From Pontixanthobacter aestiaquae (GTDB taxonomy: Bacteria > Pseudomonadota > Alphaproteobacteria > Sphingomonadales > Sphingomonadaceae), in assembly GCF_009827455.1 (NCBI RefSeq), contig NZ_WTYZ01000001.1:2241001-2305000 (forward strand): a DNA stretch of 64,000 nucleotides, written 5' to 3'. Position numbers and translations under genes: made by a program. The notes beneath the pieces are model-generated. The model saw only the letters and a list, made by a program, of their open reading frames with translations. It made no database searches and was not told where the DNA came from. Shown piece after piece: positions 25,393-33,967 of this stretch. Each line of letters starts with the position of its first letter. The first letter of the stretch is position 1.

Positions 25393-25501
25393 AGAGGCCG
25401 GGCGGCGAAATTGGGGTTTCGATTTACAAACTCCGATGTGTTGTCGAATATGGATGGAGTTTGGGAACGTTTGACCGAGATTGTTTTAGAGATGGGGTAT
25501 T

Positions 25502-25541
25502 CCCCTCCCCCAACCCCCTCCCCTAAAGGTGAGGGGGCTTA
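25502..25541. repeat. CT-rich hairpin repeat, family D copy 1
   Basis: CCCCCTCCCCT pairs with AGGTGAGGGGG. The segment CCCAACCCC-TCC...AAA..GAGGGGG also occurs at 27598-27628, where it lies directly before folC. Confidence 0.65.
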
Positions 25542-25667
25542 GCTGGTGATGCATACGTTCTGTCCTACATCTCAATTTTAGTGCATATGCGTATCGATGA
25601 AACCCACGTACTCAATCAGCGCAATTTGCCCGAAAATCCCCACCCGCAACCAACGAACTTTTTTACT

Positions 25668-25706
25668 CTAGAACTGTGTTCCATGTGTTCCATCCTGTAG
25701 GACTTC
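25668..25706 (+). promoter_or_regulatory. 39-nt element before trpA (copy 2, shared with rpsA leader)
   Basis: CTAGAAC at 25668-25674 is a candidate -10 box, followed by the same TGTTCCATG/TGTTCCATC direct repeat and TGTAGGA as 2584-2622 (35 of 39 positions identical). It ends ten bases before the trpA ATG. It suggests that trpA-accD-folC start from their own promoter and share a control with rpsA. Confidence 0.7.
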
Positions 25707-25716
25707 ACGAGAATAA

Positions 25717-26499
25717 ATGACCCAATCCAACCGCATCTCCTCTGCCTTCTCTTCGCCCGCACTCGTTGCGTTTCTCACCGCTGGCGATGGAAACACCGCG
25801 GCGAATCTGGACGCTCTCGTCGAAGGCGGTGCGGATGTGATCGAGCTTGGCATGCCCTTCACCGATCCGATGGCCGATGGGCCTGCGATCCAGAAGGCAA
25901 ACCTCCGCGCGCTGGCGAAACGGACGACAACGGCTGATATCTTTGCCATCGCTGAACAGTTCCGGCTGCGGCACCCGGACGTTCCGCTGATTCTGATGGG
26001 CTATGCCAATCCGATGATCCGGCGCGGGCCTGAGTGGTTTGCGGAGGAATGCGAGCGTGCCGGTGTCGATGGCGTAATCTGCGTCGATATTCCGCCCGAG
26101 GAAGATGCTGCGCTTGGCCCTGCCCTGCGCGCCAAAGGGGTTGCGCCAATCCGGCTGGCCACACCCACCACCGATGCCGCGCGTTTGCCGCAGGTGCTCG
26201 AGGGGTCGGGCGGGTTTGTCTATTATGTCTCGGTCGCAGGCATCACCGGATTGCAGCAGGCGGCCACCGCATCCATCGAAGATGCCGTCGCCAAGCTAAA
26301 AGCCGCCACTGATCTACCGATCGCGGTCGGCTTCGGCGTTCGCACGCCCGAGCAAGCCAGCGCCATTGCCAAAGTCGCCGATGGCGTCGTGGTAGGCTCT
26401 GCCCTGGTGGAATTGGTCGAACAGCATGGCGATAATGCCCCGGCTGCGCTAAAGGAGCTGACTTCGGCACTTGCCGATGCAGTACACAACGCACGGTAA
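25717..26499 (+). CDS. trpA: Tryptophan synthase alpha chain
   Basis: Cleaves indole-3-glycerol phosphate and passes indole to TrpB. The catalytic acids are in ELGMPFTDPMADGP (Glu and Asp of the family), the phosphate site in GFGVRTPEQA and VVGSALVE, and the length is 260 aa. The ATG lies ten bases downstream of the 39-base element. It is followed by a palindromic repeat and then accD, the usual alphaproteobacterial order trpA-accD-folC. Confidence 0.97.
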   Translation: MTQSNRISSAFSSPALVAFLTAGDGNTAANLDALVEGGADVIELGMPFTDPMADGPAIQKANLRALAKRTTTADIFAIAEQFRLRHPDVPLILMGYANPMIRRGPEWFAEECERAGVDGVICVDIPPEEDAALGPALRAKGVAPIRLATPTTDAARLPQVLEGSGGFVYYVSVAGITGLQQAATASIEDAVAKLKAATDLPIAVGFGVRTPEQASAIAKVADGVVVGSALVELVEQHGDNAPAALKELTSALADAVHNAR

Positions 26500-26504
26500 T
26501 ATAA

Positions 26505-26599
26505 CCGTCATTGCGAGGCGACGCAGTCGCCGCGGCAATCCAGAGCAAAGCGCTCTGCCATTCTGGATTGCTTCGTCGCTTCGCTTCTCGCAATGACGA
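26505..26599. repeat. REP-like palindromic repeat, family C
   Basis: Terminal arms CGTCATTGCGAG and CTCGCAATGACG form an inverted repeat, with inner CAATCCAGA / TCTGGATTG arms. This pattern is a well-known intergenic repeat type in alphaproteobacteria. It lies between trpA and accD. Confidence 0.85.
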
Positions 26600-26622
26600 C
26601 AAAAATAGAATAGGCTTTAGAA

Positions 26623-27483
26623 ATGAACTGGCTTACCCGCGTCCGCAACTCGCTCCCCTTCCAGTCGAAGCGCGAAACCAATGACAATCTGTGGGTCAAA
26701 TGCCCCAATTGTCAGGAGATGCTGTTCGCCAAGGAATATGAGGAAAATCAGCAGGTTTGCATGCGCTGTGACCATCACGGGCGGATCGGCGCTGATGAGC
26801 GTCTGAAGCAGTTGCTCGATATCGGCTTTGACATGCTGGAGCAGCCTGAGGTTCAGGAAGACCCGCTGAAGTTCAAAGATTCAAAGAAATATACCGAGCG
26901 GTTGAAACAAGCGCGCGCCAAAAACCCGCACCGCGATGCCTTCAGCGTCGGTTCGGGCCAGATCGAGGGCCGCGACGCGGTGGTCGGCGTACAGGATTTC
27001 GGTTTTATGGGCGGATCAATGGGTATGGCCGTGGGTACCGCGTTCTGCGCTGGCGCTGAACGCGCCTTGACCCGCAAGTGCGCTTACATCGTGGTAACAG
27101 CGGCAGGTGGGGCGCGGATGCAGGAGGGCATTCTCAGCCTGATGCAAATGCCCAAAGCGACCGTGATGACCCGCCGCCTGCACGAGGCCGGCCTGCCCTA
27201 CATCGTGGTGCTGACCGACCCGACCACGGGCGGCGTAACCGCAAGCTATGCAATGCTCGGCGATATCCATATCGCAGAGCCCGGCGCCTTGATCGGCTTT
27301 GCCGGACAGCGCGTGATCCAGGACACTATCCGCGAGCAATTGCCCGAAGGCTTCCAACGCGCCGAATATCTGCGCAAGCACGGCATGGTCGATATGGTCG
27401 TTCACCGCCACGAATTGCGCGATACTCTGGCCAATCTGCTCGACTTTTTACAGGGCGAGCCAAAGGGCGAAAAGGCGGCTTAG
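26623..27483 (+). CDS. accD: Acetyl-CoA carboxylase carboxyltransferase subunit beta
   Basis: Forms malonyl-CoA with AccA for fatty acid synthesis. The N-terminal zinc ribbon has four cysteines, C27, C30, C46 and C49 (CPNC and CMRC), and the carboxyltransferase core contains [22 protein letters not shown] and [15 protein letters not shown]. At 286 aa it is normal. It sits in the trpA-accD-folC group. The gap to folC is occupied by palindromic repeats. Confidence 0.98.
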   Translation: MNWLTRVRNSLPFQSKRETNDNLWVKCPNCQEMLFAKEYEENQQVCMRCDHHGRIGADERLKQLLDIGFDMLEQPEVQEDPLKFKDSKKYTERLKQARAKNPHRDAFSVGSGQIEGRDAVVGVQDFGFMGGSMGMAVGTAFCAGAERALTRKCAYIVVTAAGGARMQEGILSLMQMPKATVMTRRLHEAGLPYIVVLTDPTTGGVTASYAMLGDIHIAEPGALIGFAGQRVIQDTIREQLPEGFQRAEYLRKHGMVDMVVHRHELRDTLANLLDFLQGEPKGEKAA

Positions 27484-27487
27484 CTAA

Positions 27488-27565
27488 TACACCTCCCTCT
27501 TCTATAGAGGAGGGATAGCGAGACTTGGAGAACGCAGTGAACCTAGTCGCAGCAGGGAGGTGCTT
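27488..27565. repeat. Palindromic repeat between accD and folC
   Basis: CACCTCCCT at 27490-27498 pairs with AGGGAGGTG at 27556-27564, and the first arm also folds locally (CCCTCTTCTATAGAGGAGGG). It resembles intergenic repeats seen in other sphingomonads. Confidence 0.7.
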
Positions 27566-27596
27566 TAGCTCGAACGACACGTGTGCGCCGGAACCA

Positions 27597-27628
27597 CCCC
27601 CAACCCCATCCTTTAAAAAGGAGGGGGC
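27597..27628. repeat. CT-rich hairpin repeat, family D copy 2
   Basis: CCCCATCCTTT pairs with AAAGGAGGGGG. The right arm supplies the AAGGAGG ribosome binding site of folC, whose GTG starts at 27635. Confidence 0.65.
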
Positions 27629-27634
27629 AAAGAA

Positions 27635-28948
27635 GTGAAAGACTTCGGCACATCTTCCGATCCAGCGGTACAGGCCCAGCTTGACCGGCTTGCAAAACTG
27701 TCACTGCCCGAAGGGCGCATGGGCCTTGATACTGTACGCAAGTTGCTCGCGCGATTGGGCGATCCGCAAGACCGGCTGCCGCCCGTTTTCCACGTTGCCG
27801 GAACGAACGGCAAAGGCTCCGTCTGTGCATTCCTGCGAGCGATGTTGGAGGCTGATGGCAAGACCGTTCACGTCACCACCAGCCCGCATCTGGTCCGCTA
27901 TAACGAGCGTATTCGGGTAGCGGGCAAGCTGATCGAAGATGCTCGTCTGGCAGAATTGCTTGAGGAAGTACTGGATGCGGCTGAGGGCCTGAATCCCAGC
28001 TTTTTCGAAGTGACGATCGCTGCTGCATTCACCGAATTCGCGCGCATTCCGGCCGATGCCTGTGTGGTCGAAGTGGGTCTTGGCGGACGGTTCGATGCGA
28101 CCAATGTGCTAAAACCCGATGTGCTGGCAGCCTGCGGTATCGCAGCGCTCGGAATTGATCACGAACGCTTCCTGCTCGCGCCCGAGGACGGTGTGCCGCA
28201 AGAGCCAATAGCGCGGATTGCGTTCGAGAAGGCGGGAATTGCCAAGAAGGGCGTGCCGTTGGTCGTCATGACAAGCCAGTATCCGTCAGAAGCCAGACAT
28301 GTAATCCGAAAAATCGCAAATTCTACCGGAGCGGTTTTGCACGAGCACTCGCAATCGATTATCGCCGAGCAAGCCTTCTTTAGCGTTGATGGGCAAGGAG
28401 TTAGGGAGAGACAGGATGATGAATTTGCCAACATCGTGCTGATGGGCAAACATCAGATTCTCAACGCCGCGCTAGCTCGAGACATGCTTCAAGCCCAGAC
28501 CAAAATCGGGGTTGGCGACAGTGCTTTCATGGCGGGCGTCCGCAAGGTGCGCTGGCCAGCTAGGATGCAGTTGCTTGCGCCAGGCCCGTTGACAGTTCTC
28601 GCTGATGAGCACGATATTTGGCTGGATGGCGGTCACAACCCGAGCGCCGGACACGCGATTGCCGAGTTTTTTGACGAGCCAGTCCATCTCATTATCGGGA
28701 TGCTCGACAACAAAGACCCGCGCGCTTTGCTCGACCCGCTGGAAGGCCGCGTGCAATCGCTTCAGGTCGTACCGGTTCCAAACCATGACAGCCATCATGC
28801 AACAGCATTTGGACCCGATGCAGTGGCGCGCGATAATATTGAGGAAGCGCTGCTAAACGTTCCGTCAGACGACTATACGATCCTGATCGCGGGCTCACTG
28901 TACCTTGCGGGCGAGGTTCTGCGGCTGAACGACGAAATTCCGGACTAG
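27635..28948 (+). CDS. folC: Folylpolyglutamate / dihydrofolate synthase
   Basis: Adds glutamate to folates (and converts dihydropteroate to dihydrofolate in bifunctional forms). The Mur-ligase-type P-loop AGTNGKGS is at residues 55-62, followed by TTSPHLVRYNERIRV, the VEVGLGGRFDATNV segment and DGGHNPSAG in the C-terminal domain. Length is 437 aa. The start is GTG, with an AAGGAGG ribosome binding site provided by a repeat arm. It converges on the AmpG-like gene with a four-base overlap of the stops. Confidence 0.95.
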   Translation: MKDFGTSSDPAVQAQLDRLAKLSLPEGRMGLDTVRKLLARLGDPQDRLPPVFHVAGTNGKGSVCAFLRAMLEADGKTVHVTTSPHLVRYNERIRVAGKLIEDARLAELLEEVLDAAEGLNPSFFEVTIAAAFTEFARIPADACVVEVGLGGRFDATNVLKPDVLAACGIAALGIDHERFLLAPEDGVPQEPIARIAFEKAGIAKKGVPLVVMTSQYPSEARHVIRKIANSTGAVLHEHSQSIIAEQAFFSVDGQGVRERQDDEFANIVLMGKHQILNAALARDMLQAQTKIGVGDSAFMAGVRKVRWPARMQLLAPGPLTVLADEHDIWLDGGHNPSAGHAIAEFFDEPVHLIIGMLDNKDPRALLDPLEGRVQSLQVVPVPNHDSHHATAFGPDAVARDNIEEALLNVPSDDYTILIAGSLYLAGEVLRLNDEIPD

Positions 28949-30675
28949 GACGCTTTCTGAGTGGCCGCGACCTCAGGAGCCACCACGCCTGCTGCCTTGC
29001 CTAAACGGGCTTGCCGTATCCATTCAACGATACAAAGCACCACAGCGAACATGCCGATTAGCGTCGTCAGGATGAACACATCGAAATAGCCGCGCTCCTC
29101 GATCATCTGGCCAAGTGCGCCCCGACCTAATGTCCCGACCAGCAGGGTCAGTGAGGACAGAAGCGCATATTGCACCGCGCTGTATCCTTTGGAGACGATG
29201 CTCGACAAATAGGCCACGAACGCCGCCCCTGCAACTCCAACCGCGATATTCTCTCCGGCGATCGCCATCATCAACTTTGCCAGCGCGGGATCGCCGCCCA
29301 TCTGGGACACGAGCCACGTAAAGCCAGAATTGTCGGCCACTGCCTGCATCACCGCTCCGCCCCGCGCCAGATCGGCGTAGAGAAGGTTTGTCACAGCTGC
29401 GAAAAACGCGCCGAGCGTCAGCGTGAGCATTCGCCCGATTGCAGTCAGCAGGTAACCGCCCAGCGCAAGCCCGACCAGTAACGCACCGACGCCGAAGAAC
29501 TTGGACGCTACCGCCACCTCGTCCTTGGTGTATTGCAACTCACCTAGGTAAAACGGATAGGCAAAGCTGCCCCATATCGCATCGGTGATGCGATAGGTCA
29601 GAACCAATGCAATAACGATAATCATGGCCCAGCCAAGCCGCCCGATCAGGTCCGTCAGTGGCAGCACCAGCGCGCGGTAGAGGTGATCCATCGCGCGGTC
29701 GGCACTGGTCTTTGCGGGGGCCGCTTCGGTCAGCAAATTGGTGCCGTTGCGCTCTTGCCTTACCAGCCAAGCTGCAATGATCGAAGGCACGACAACCGTG
29801 GCCACAACAATCAAAGGCCCCATCGTCGAAATGAATTCAACCGAGTCTGGCCGCGTGTCGGGATTGCTCGAAAGCGAGCGAACCATAAAAACGCCGACCG
29901 TTATCAACGCCCAGCCCCACAGCACACCGACGGCAGCCAAAGACCATGCACGCAAACCCGGCACTAATTGGCCGGATTTGCGTAACCCGTAGGGATCCGC
30001 GCTATCTTCATCGCCCGTTGCCTCCAGCGCCGTGGCATCCGCATCCGGCGCCCACAGACCTGCAAAACCGACGATCAGCATAAGCGCGCCCATGCTCAGA
30101 TAGACCGTCGGCCAGTCGGTCCGCTCCGCAAGGAATAATGCGAAAGCACCGCCCACAAGCGCGGCTATCCGGTAGCCCATCTGGTAGACTGTGGAGAGAA
30201 TATCGATCGTCGCGACATCATCCGCCACGTCCACCCGCCATGCATCGATCACAACGTCCTGGGTGGCGCTGGCAAAGGCTGCAAGGCCGGCAAGCAAGCT
30301 GAAGATACCGATTGTCTCATTTGTCGGAGCGATGAAGCTGAGCGAGGTTAGAGCTGCTCCGATGAGTAACTGGGCGGTAACAATCCATTGTTTGCGCTTG
30401 CCGAGTTTCTTTAGAACCGGAATGTCCACCCGATCAAGCGCGGGGGACCACAGGAATTTAAACGCATAAGCGAGGCCGACCAGCGAAAATACGCCCATCG
30501 TTTCCAAGTCGATCTCGCCGCTATCGGACAGCCAGGCGTAAAGTGTACCAAGCACAAGCGCGTAAGGAAGTCCGGCGGCAAAACCGAACAGTAACATATA
30601 GGCTGTCTTGCGCTGGCGCAGCGCGGTCAGCACCACGCGCCAACCCGGTTTACCCTTAGCGGCTGCGTCAGCCAT
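28945..30675 (-). CDS. AmpG-like MFS permease
   Basis: A 576-aa inner-membrane protein with about 12-14 hydrophobic segments. The N-terminal GFAAGLPYALVLGTLYAWLS and the LVGLAYAFKFLWSPALDR segment are the signature of the AmpG/PAT branch of the major facilitator superfamily; AmpG imports muropeptides during cell-wall recycling, and relatives carry acetyl-CoA or siderophores. The start at 30675 has GAGG and GGGG upstream; a longer frame upstream shows no similarity. An insertion of about 90 residues between helices in the middle makes it longer than Escherichia coli AmpG (491 aa). The exact substrate is uncertain. Confidence 0.85.
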   Translation of the reverse strand: MADAAAKGKPGWRVVLTALRQRKTAYMLLFGFAAGLPYALVLGTLYAWLSDSGEIDLETMGVFSLVGLAYAFKFLWSPALDRVDIPVLKKLGKRKQWIVTAQLLIGAALTSLSFIAPTNETIGIFSLLAGLAAFASATQDVVIDAWRVDVADDVATIDILSTVYQMGYRIAALVGGAFALFLAERTDWPTVYLSMGALMLIVGFAGLWAPDADATALEATGDEDSADPYGLRKSGQLVPGLRAWSLAAVGVLWGWALITVGVFMVRSLSSNPDTRPDSVEFISTMGPLIVVATVVVPSIIAAWLVRQERNGTNLLTEAAPAKTSADRAMDHLYRALVLPLTDLIGRLGWAMIIVIALVLTYRITDAIWGSFAYPFYLGELQYTKDEVAVASKFFGVGALLVGLALGGYLLTAIGRMLTLTLGAFFAAVTNLLYADLARGGAVMQAVADNSGFTWLVSQMGGDPALAKLMMAIAGENIAVGVAGAAFVAYLSSIVSKGYSAVQYALLSSLTLLVGTLGRGALGQMIEERGYFDVFILTTLIGMFAVVLCIVEWIRQARLGKAAGVVAPEVAATQKAS

Positions 30676-30748
30676 ATATCCCCGTCCTCTTTGTATCCGT
30701 GCTATTTCATGCAACAGTAACGTGATCGCGTGATTTAGGAAGTGTTTG

Positions 30749-31924
30749 ATGAACGAGACCCCAATCATCCCCAGCAAATCCGTTCCCCACAATTTGCGCC
30801 CGACTAGCGGACAATTGGCGCTGGCCGAAGCCATCGCACGGGAAGACACGCGCAATGACGCGGGCATCACGCATGTGCCCGCATCGGTTTATACCGATCC
30901 CGATCATTGGCAGCGGGAGAAAGCAGCTCTGTTCGACCGGATGCCGCAGGTTATCGCACCGTCAGCGTTGCTACCCGAGGCGGGCGTGGTGGTACCGCAT
31001 GATGATACGGGGCGGCCCTTGCTCATTACACGCGATGCCGTTGGAGACGTTCATGTCTTCCTCAATGTCTGCCGCCATCGCGGAACTCGGCTGGTTGAAG
31101 GCGAGGATGTCCAGTGCGCCAAGCGTCTCGTTTGCCCATACCACGCGTGGACGTACAAGCTGGACGGCAAACTGCTCGCGCTACCCCGTCCCGAAACATT
31201 TCCCGGCCTCGACAAATCCGAAAACTCATTGATCGAATTGCCAAGCTGTGAGGCGGGCGGCCTGATCTGGTTCGCCCCCGTCGAGGAGGCCGACTTCACA
31301 TTTGCCAAGATGCTGGGCGAGGACTTTGCCGCATTCGGAATGGACGATCTGTTCCTCTATCGCCGCAAAACGCATCAGGTTAACGGCAATTGGAAGCTCA
31401 TCATGGATGCCTTCCTAGAAAGCTATCACGTCACCCGCCTCCACGCGAAAACCATTGGTCCGTTCTTCAAAGACGGCATCACCGCGGGTGATATGATCGG
31501 TCCTCATGCCCGCTCTGCCGTGGGCCGGTTGGAGGAACTGGAGGGCATTGATCTGACCGACATGGCAGCGATGCGCCGCGTGATAACCTTTGCCTATCAA
31601 CTGCTTCCCGCGACGATTATCATCCCCAGTCCTGACTATGTAAATGTGATGGTGCTGATGCCCGACGCGCATGATCATACGGTGGTCGAAGACTTCATGC
31701 TGATCCCGGAGGAACCCAAGACCGACAAAGCGCGTGACCATTGGGATCGCAGCTGGAAACTCCTCGACGGCGGCGTGTTCGCAAGTGAAGATTTTCGTGC
31801 TGCGGAGTTAGGCCAGCAGGGGCTTTCGACAGGAGCTATCTCCCAATTGACGCTTGGCAATCTCGAAACCGGTATTCTGCGCTTCCATGAAACGGTGCAG
31901 CAAGCGCTAAACGTAAATCCTTGA
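30749..31924 (+). CDS. Rieske non-haem iron oxygenase, large subunit
   Basis: A 391-aa oxygenase component. The Rieske cluster ligands are C108, H110, C129 and H132 (CRHRG and CPYHAW). The mononuclear iron site is in LIMDAFLESYHVTRLHAKT, with the bridging Asp and two His, and a further acidic ligand is expected later. No beta subunit, ferredoxin or reductase gene is adjacent, so it must borrow its electron donor. Families with this layout include aromatic ring hydroxylases and carnitine/choline-type monooxygenases; substrate cannot be read from sequence. The start ATG at 30749 has AGGAAG eight bases upstream. Confidence 0.88.
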   Translation: MNETPIIPSKSVPHNLRPTSGQLALAEAIAREDTRNDAGITHVPASVYTDPDHWQREKAALFDRMPQVIAPSALLPEAGVVVPHDDTGRPLLITRDAVGDVHVFLNVCRHRGTRLVEGEDVQCAKRLVCPYHAWTYKLDGKLLALPRPETFPGLDKSENSLIELPSCEAGGLIWFAPVEEADFTFAKMLGEDFAAFGMDDLFLYRRKTHQVNGNWKLIMDAFLESYHVTRLHAKTIGPFFKDGITAGDMIGPHARSAVGRLEELEGIDLTDMAAMRRVITFAYQLLPATIIIPSPDYVNVMVLMPDAHDHTVVEDFMLIPEEPKTDKARDHWDRSWKLLDGGVFASEDFRAAELGQQGLSTGAISQLTLGNLETGILRFHETVQQALNVNP

Positions 31925-31955
31925 GTGAAGTGGGCTGAAGGCGTAACGGCGCGCC

Positions 31956-32738
31956 ATGACCACAAACCCTCCCCGTCAAGAAGGCCGCCCCGAGGGCGAG
32001 CGTATCGCAAAATTGCTCGCCCGTGCTGGTATCGCCAGCCGCCGCGAAGTCGAACGGATGATCGAAGCCGGGCGGATTTCCATTGATGGGAAGGTGCTGG
32101 ATACGCCCGCGACCATCATCCCCAACCTCAACGGCGTAACGGTTGACGGAAAGCCTGTTGGCAAACCGCAACCAGCGCGCATCTTCTGCTTCCACAAACC
32201 AGCCGGTCTGTTGACCGCAGAACGCGATTTCAGCGGTCGCGGCACGATCTATGATGCGTTGGTAAATGCGTTGCCCAAAGACGCGCCGCGCGTGATGCCG
32301 ATTGGCCGCCTCGATATTAACACCGAGGGTCTTCTGCTGATGACCAATGATGGCGAGCTGAAACGCGCGATGGAACTGCCCAGCAACGCTATTCCGCGCA
32401 CCTACCGCGCGCGCGCTTACGGCGATGTCACGCAAAGCCAGCTCGAAGATCTGATGGACGGCATCACCATCGAAGGTGTCCGTTACGGCCCGATCAACGC
32501 CAATATGGAACGCAAAACCGGCCGCAACCAGTGGATCGAAATGACCATCACCGAGGGCAAAAACCGCGAAGTGCGCAATGTGCTGGAATATCTCGGACTG
32601 GAAGTGAACCGCCTGATGCGTACCGAATATGGTCCGTTCAGTCTGGGCGATATTAAGCGCGGTCTCGCGATCGAAGTCCCGCAGAACGATGTCGAACGCT
32701 ACCGCAAACAAACGCTGCGGGCGCAGAGCAAGCGATGA
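31956..32738 (+). CDS. rluB: rRNA pseudouridine synthase (RluB/RsuA family)
   Basis: An N-terminal S4 RNA-binding domain (RIAKLLARAGIASRREVERM) is followed by the pseudouridine synthase fold with the catalytic aspartate in GRLDINTEGLLLMTNDG and the EGKNREVRNV motif of the RsuA/RluB/E/F branch. At 260 aa the protein is most like RluB, which modifies U2605 of 23S rRNA, but RluE/F cannot be excluded. Its stop overlaps the rsmD start by four bases; the pair rluB-rsmD is common in alphaproteobacteria and joins two ribosomal RNA modification enzymes. Confidence 0.93.
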   Translation: MTTNPPRQEGRPEGERIAKLLARAGIASRREVERMIEAGRISIDGKVLDTPATIIPNLNGVTVDGKPVGKPQPARIFCFHKPAGLLTAERDFSGRGTIYDALVNALPKDAPRVMPIGRLDINTEGLLLMTNDGELKRAMELPSNAIPRTYRARAYGDVTQSQLEDLMDGITIEGVRYGPINANMERKTGRNQWIEMTITEGKNREVRNVLEYLGLEVNRLMRTEYGPFSLGDIKRGLAIEVPQNDVERYRKQTLRAQSKR

Positions 32739-33313
32739 GAATTATCGCTGGCGAATGGCGCGGGCGGAAGCTGACGGCGCCCAAAGGCGATGCGACGCGC
32801 CCTACCGGCGACCGCACACGCGAGACTCTTTTTAGCATGCTCACCAGCCGCTTGGGGTCGTTTGAAGGCCTGTCGGTAGCCGATCTTTTCGCAGGCTCGG
32901 GCGCGCTCGGGCTTGAGGCTTTGTCGCGCGGCGCTGCCCACTGCCTGTTTGTCGAGCAGGAAGAATATGCGCTGAAAAGCATCCGCGCCAATATCACTAC
33001 ATTCGATGCACGATCCCGCAGTGATGTCCGCGCAGGCTCAGCAATGGGGCTTGGCCCCGCAAAGCAACCACTCGATCTGATCCTCCTTGATCCACCATAC
33101 GAAACCGGCGCAGGCTCGGTCGCGCTCGATAAGATGAACCGGCTCGGTTGGATAGACCCCGCGACATGGATCGCGCTCGAAACAAGCGCAAACGAAGACG
33201 TCTCAATCCGGAAACTTGAAGTGGTGGCCGACCGCCGCGTCGGGAAAGCGAAGCTTCATCTGCTTCGTCTTTCCGAGGAAGGACCAGGAGACAACGCGGC
33301 GGCCGACAGTTAG
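32735..33313 (+). CDS. rsmD: 16S rRNA (guanine-966-N2)-methyltransferase
   Basis: SAM-dependent methyltransferase of 192 aa. It opens MRIIAGEWRGRKL, the standard RsmD start; the SAM-binding loop is VADLFAGSGALGLEALSRGA and the catalytic motif is LDPPYETG. Translation is coupled to rluB through the ATGA overlap. Confidence 0.96.
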   Translation: MRIIAGEWRGRKLTAPKGDATRPTGDRTRETLFSMLTSRLGSFEGLSVADLFAGSGALGLEALSRGAAHCLFVEQEEYALKSIRANITTFDARSRSDVRAGSAMGLGPAKQPLDLILLDPPYETGAGSVALDKMNRLGWIDPATWIALETSANEDVSIRKLEVVADRRVGKAKLHLLRLSEEGPGDNAAADS

Positions 33314-33320
33314 CCCTCGG

Positions 33321-33734
33321 TTACGACCCGGCGGGCATCTCGTCTGACGGTTTCGGCGCTGCCCCTGCATCATCTTGCAGGCGCTTCTCTACCATCTCCC
33401 ACGCGGCGGCCCGATCCACAGGCTCCATCTTCGCGAGGGCAATCTTGTCATTATCGGTTAGCCGCCAGAACATATTCTGACGTGGAACCGGCAAACTCCA
33501 ATAATAAGTCTGCACATCGCCCGGCCACATGGCATAGCCCGCCTGTTGTTCAGGCGACCAGCCGTCAAACACGGCTTGCTCATCCGGCGTCAGTTGATGC
33601 GGAGGCGGCTCAGGCATGGCAGGCGCTTCCTCGCCCGGTGGGGGCGATGCCTGATCTTGCGCCAATAACGGCGCTGATTGAAATGCCAGCAATGTGCCAA
33701 CAGCACAGGTGGCAGAGAGGGTGTATTTACGCAT
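33321..33734 (-). CDS. Secreted proline-rich protein of unknown function
   Basis: A 137-aa product with a signal peptide MRKYTLSATCAVGTLLAFQS ending near LLAQ, a proline/glutamate-rich linker (SPPPGEEAPAMPEPPPHQ), then a short conserved-looking domain (TPDEQAVFDGWSPEQQAGY, MWPGDVQTYYWSLPVPRQNM, FWRLTDNDKIALAKM). This pattern occurs in many sphingomonads as an uncharacterised secreted protein. The start is fixed by AAAGGAG at the right spacing. Its stop lies seven bases from that of rsmD (convergent). Confidence 0.82.
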   Translation of the reverse strand: MRKYTLSATCAVGTLLAFQSAPLLAQDQASPPPGEEAPAMPEPPPHQLTPDEQAVFDGWSPEQQAGYAMWPGDVQTYYWSLPVPRQNMFWRLTDNDKIALAKMEPVDRAAAWEMVEKRLQDDAGAAPKPSDEMPAGS

Positions 33735-33943
33735 GGTATTCTCCTTTGAAGTACCCTGCGCGACGAACGCGACCCAACCTTTCTCAAGGTGATCCCTATG
33801 TGCTGGGCGGACTTTCAAAGGGCAACAGCAAGCGCCGCAACTAGGCGCAAACCAGCCTCGTCAAAGCGGCGATTGTGCAGAAAACCGGCCAAAGCGAGAA
33901 TTGGCCTCAGCACAGGCAGATGCCGCTTGCAGGGCAGACTTAT

Positions 33944-33958
33944 GTTCCCTAGTTGTTC
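33944..33958 (+). promoter_or_regulatory. LexA (SOS) box upstream of uvrD
   Basis: GTTC-CCTAGTT-GTTC, an exact match to the alphaproteobacterial LexA consensus GTTC-N7-GTTC. It ends nine bases before the uvrD ATG, so it would block transcription or early elongation. A second exact match lies upstream of recA. Confidence 0.85.
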
Positions 33959-33967
33959 ACGCTTACT

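Larger units (their letters stand above)
25218..25716. other. 499-base gap upstream of trpA
   Basis: No gene is supported. It holds a family B palindromic repeat (25307-25392), a CT-rich hairpin unit (25502-25541) related to one before folC, and the 39-base element shared with the rpsA leader (25668-25706) just before trpA. An open frame across the first repeats has repetitive, repeat-derived sequence and no ribosome binding site. Confidence 0.7.

Noticed and set aside
25249..25542. 97-codon frame after the four-helix membrane gene
   Set aside because: Most of it is translation of palindromic repeats; no start signal.
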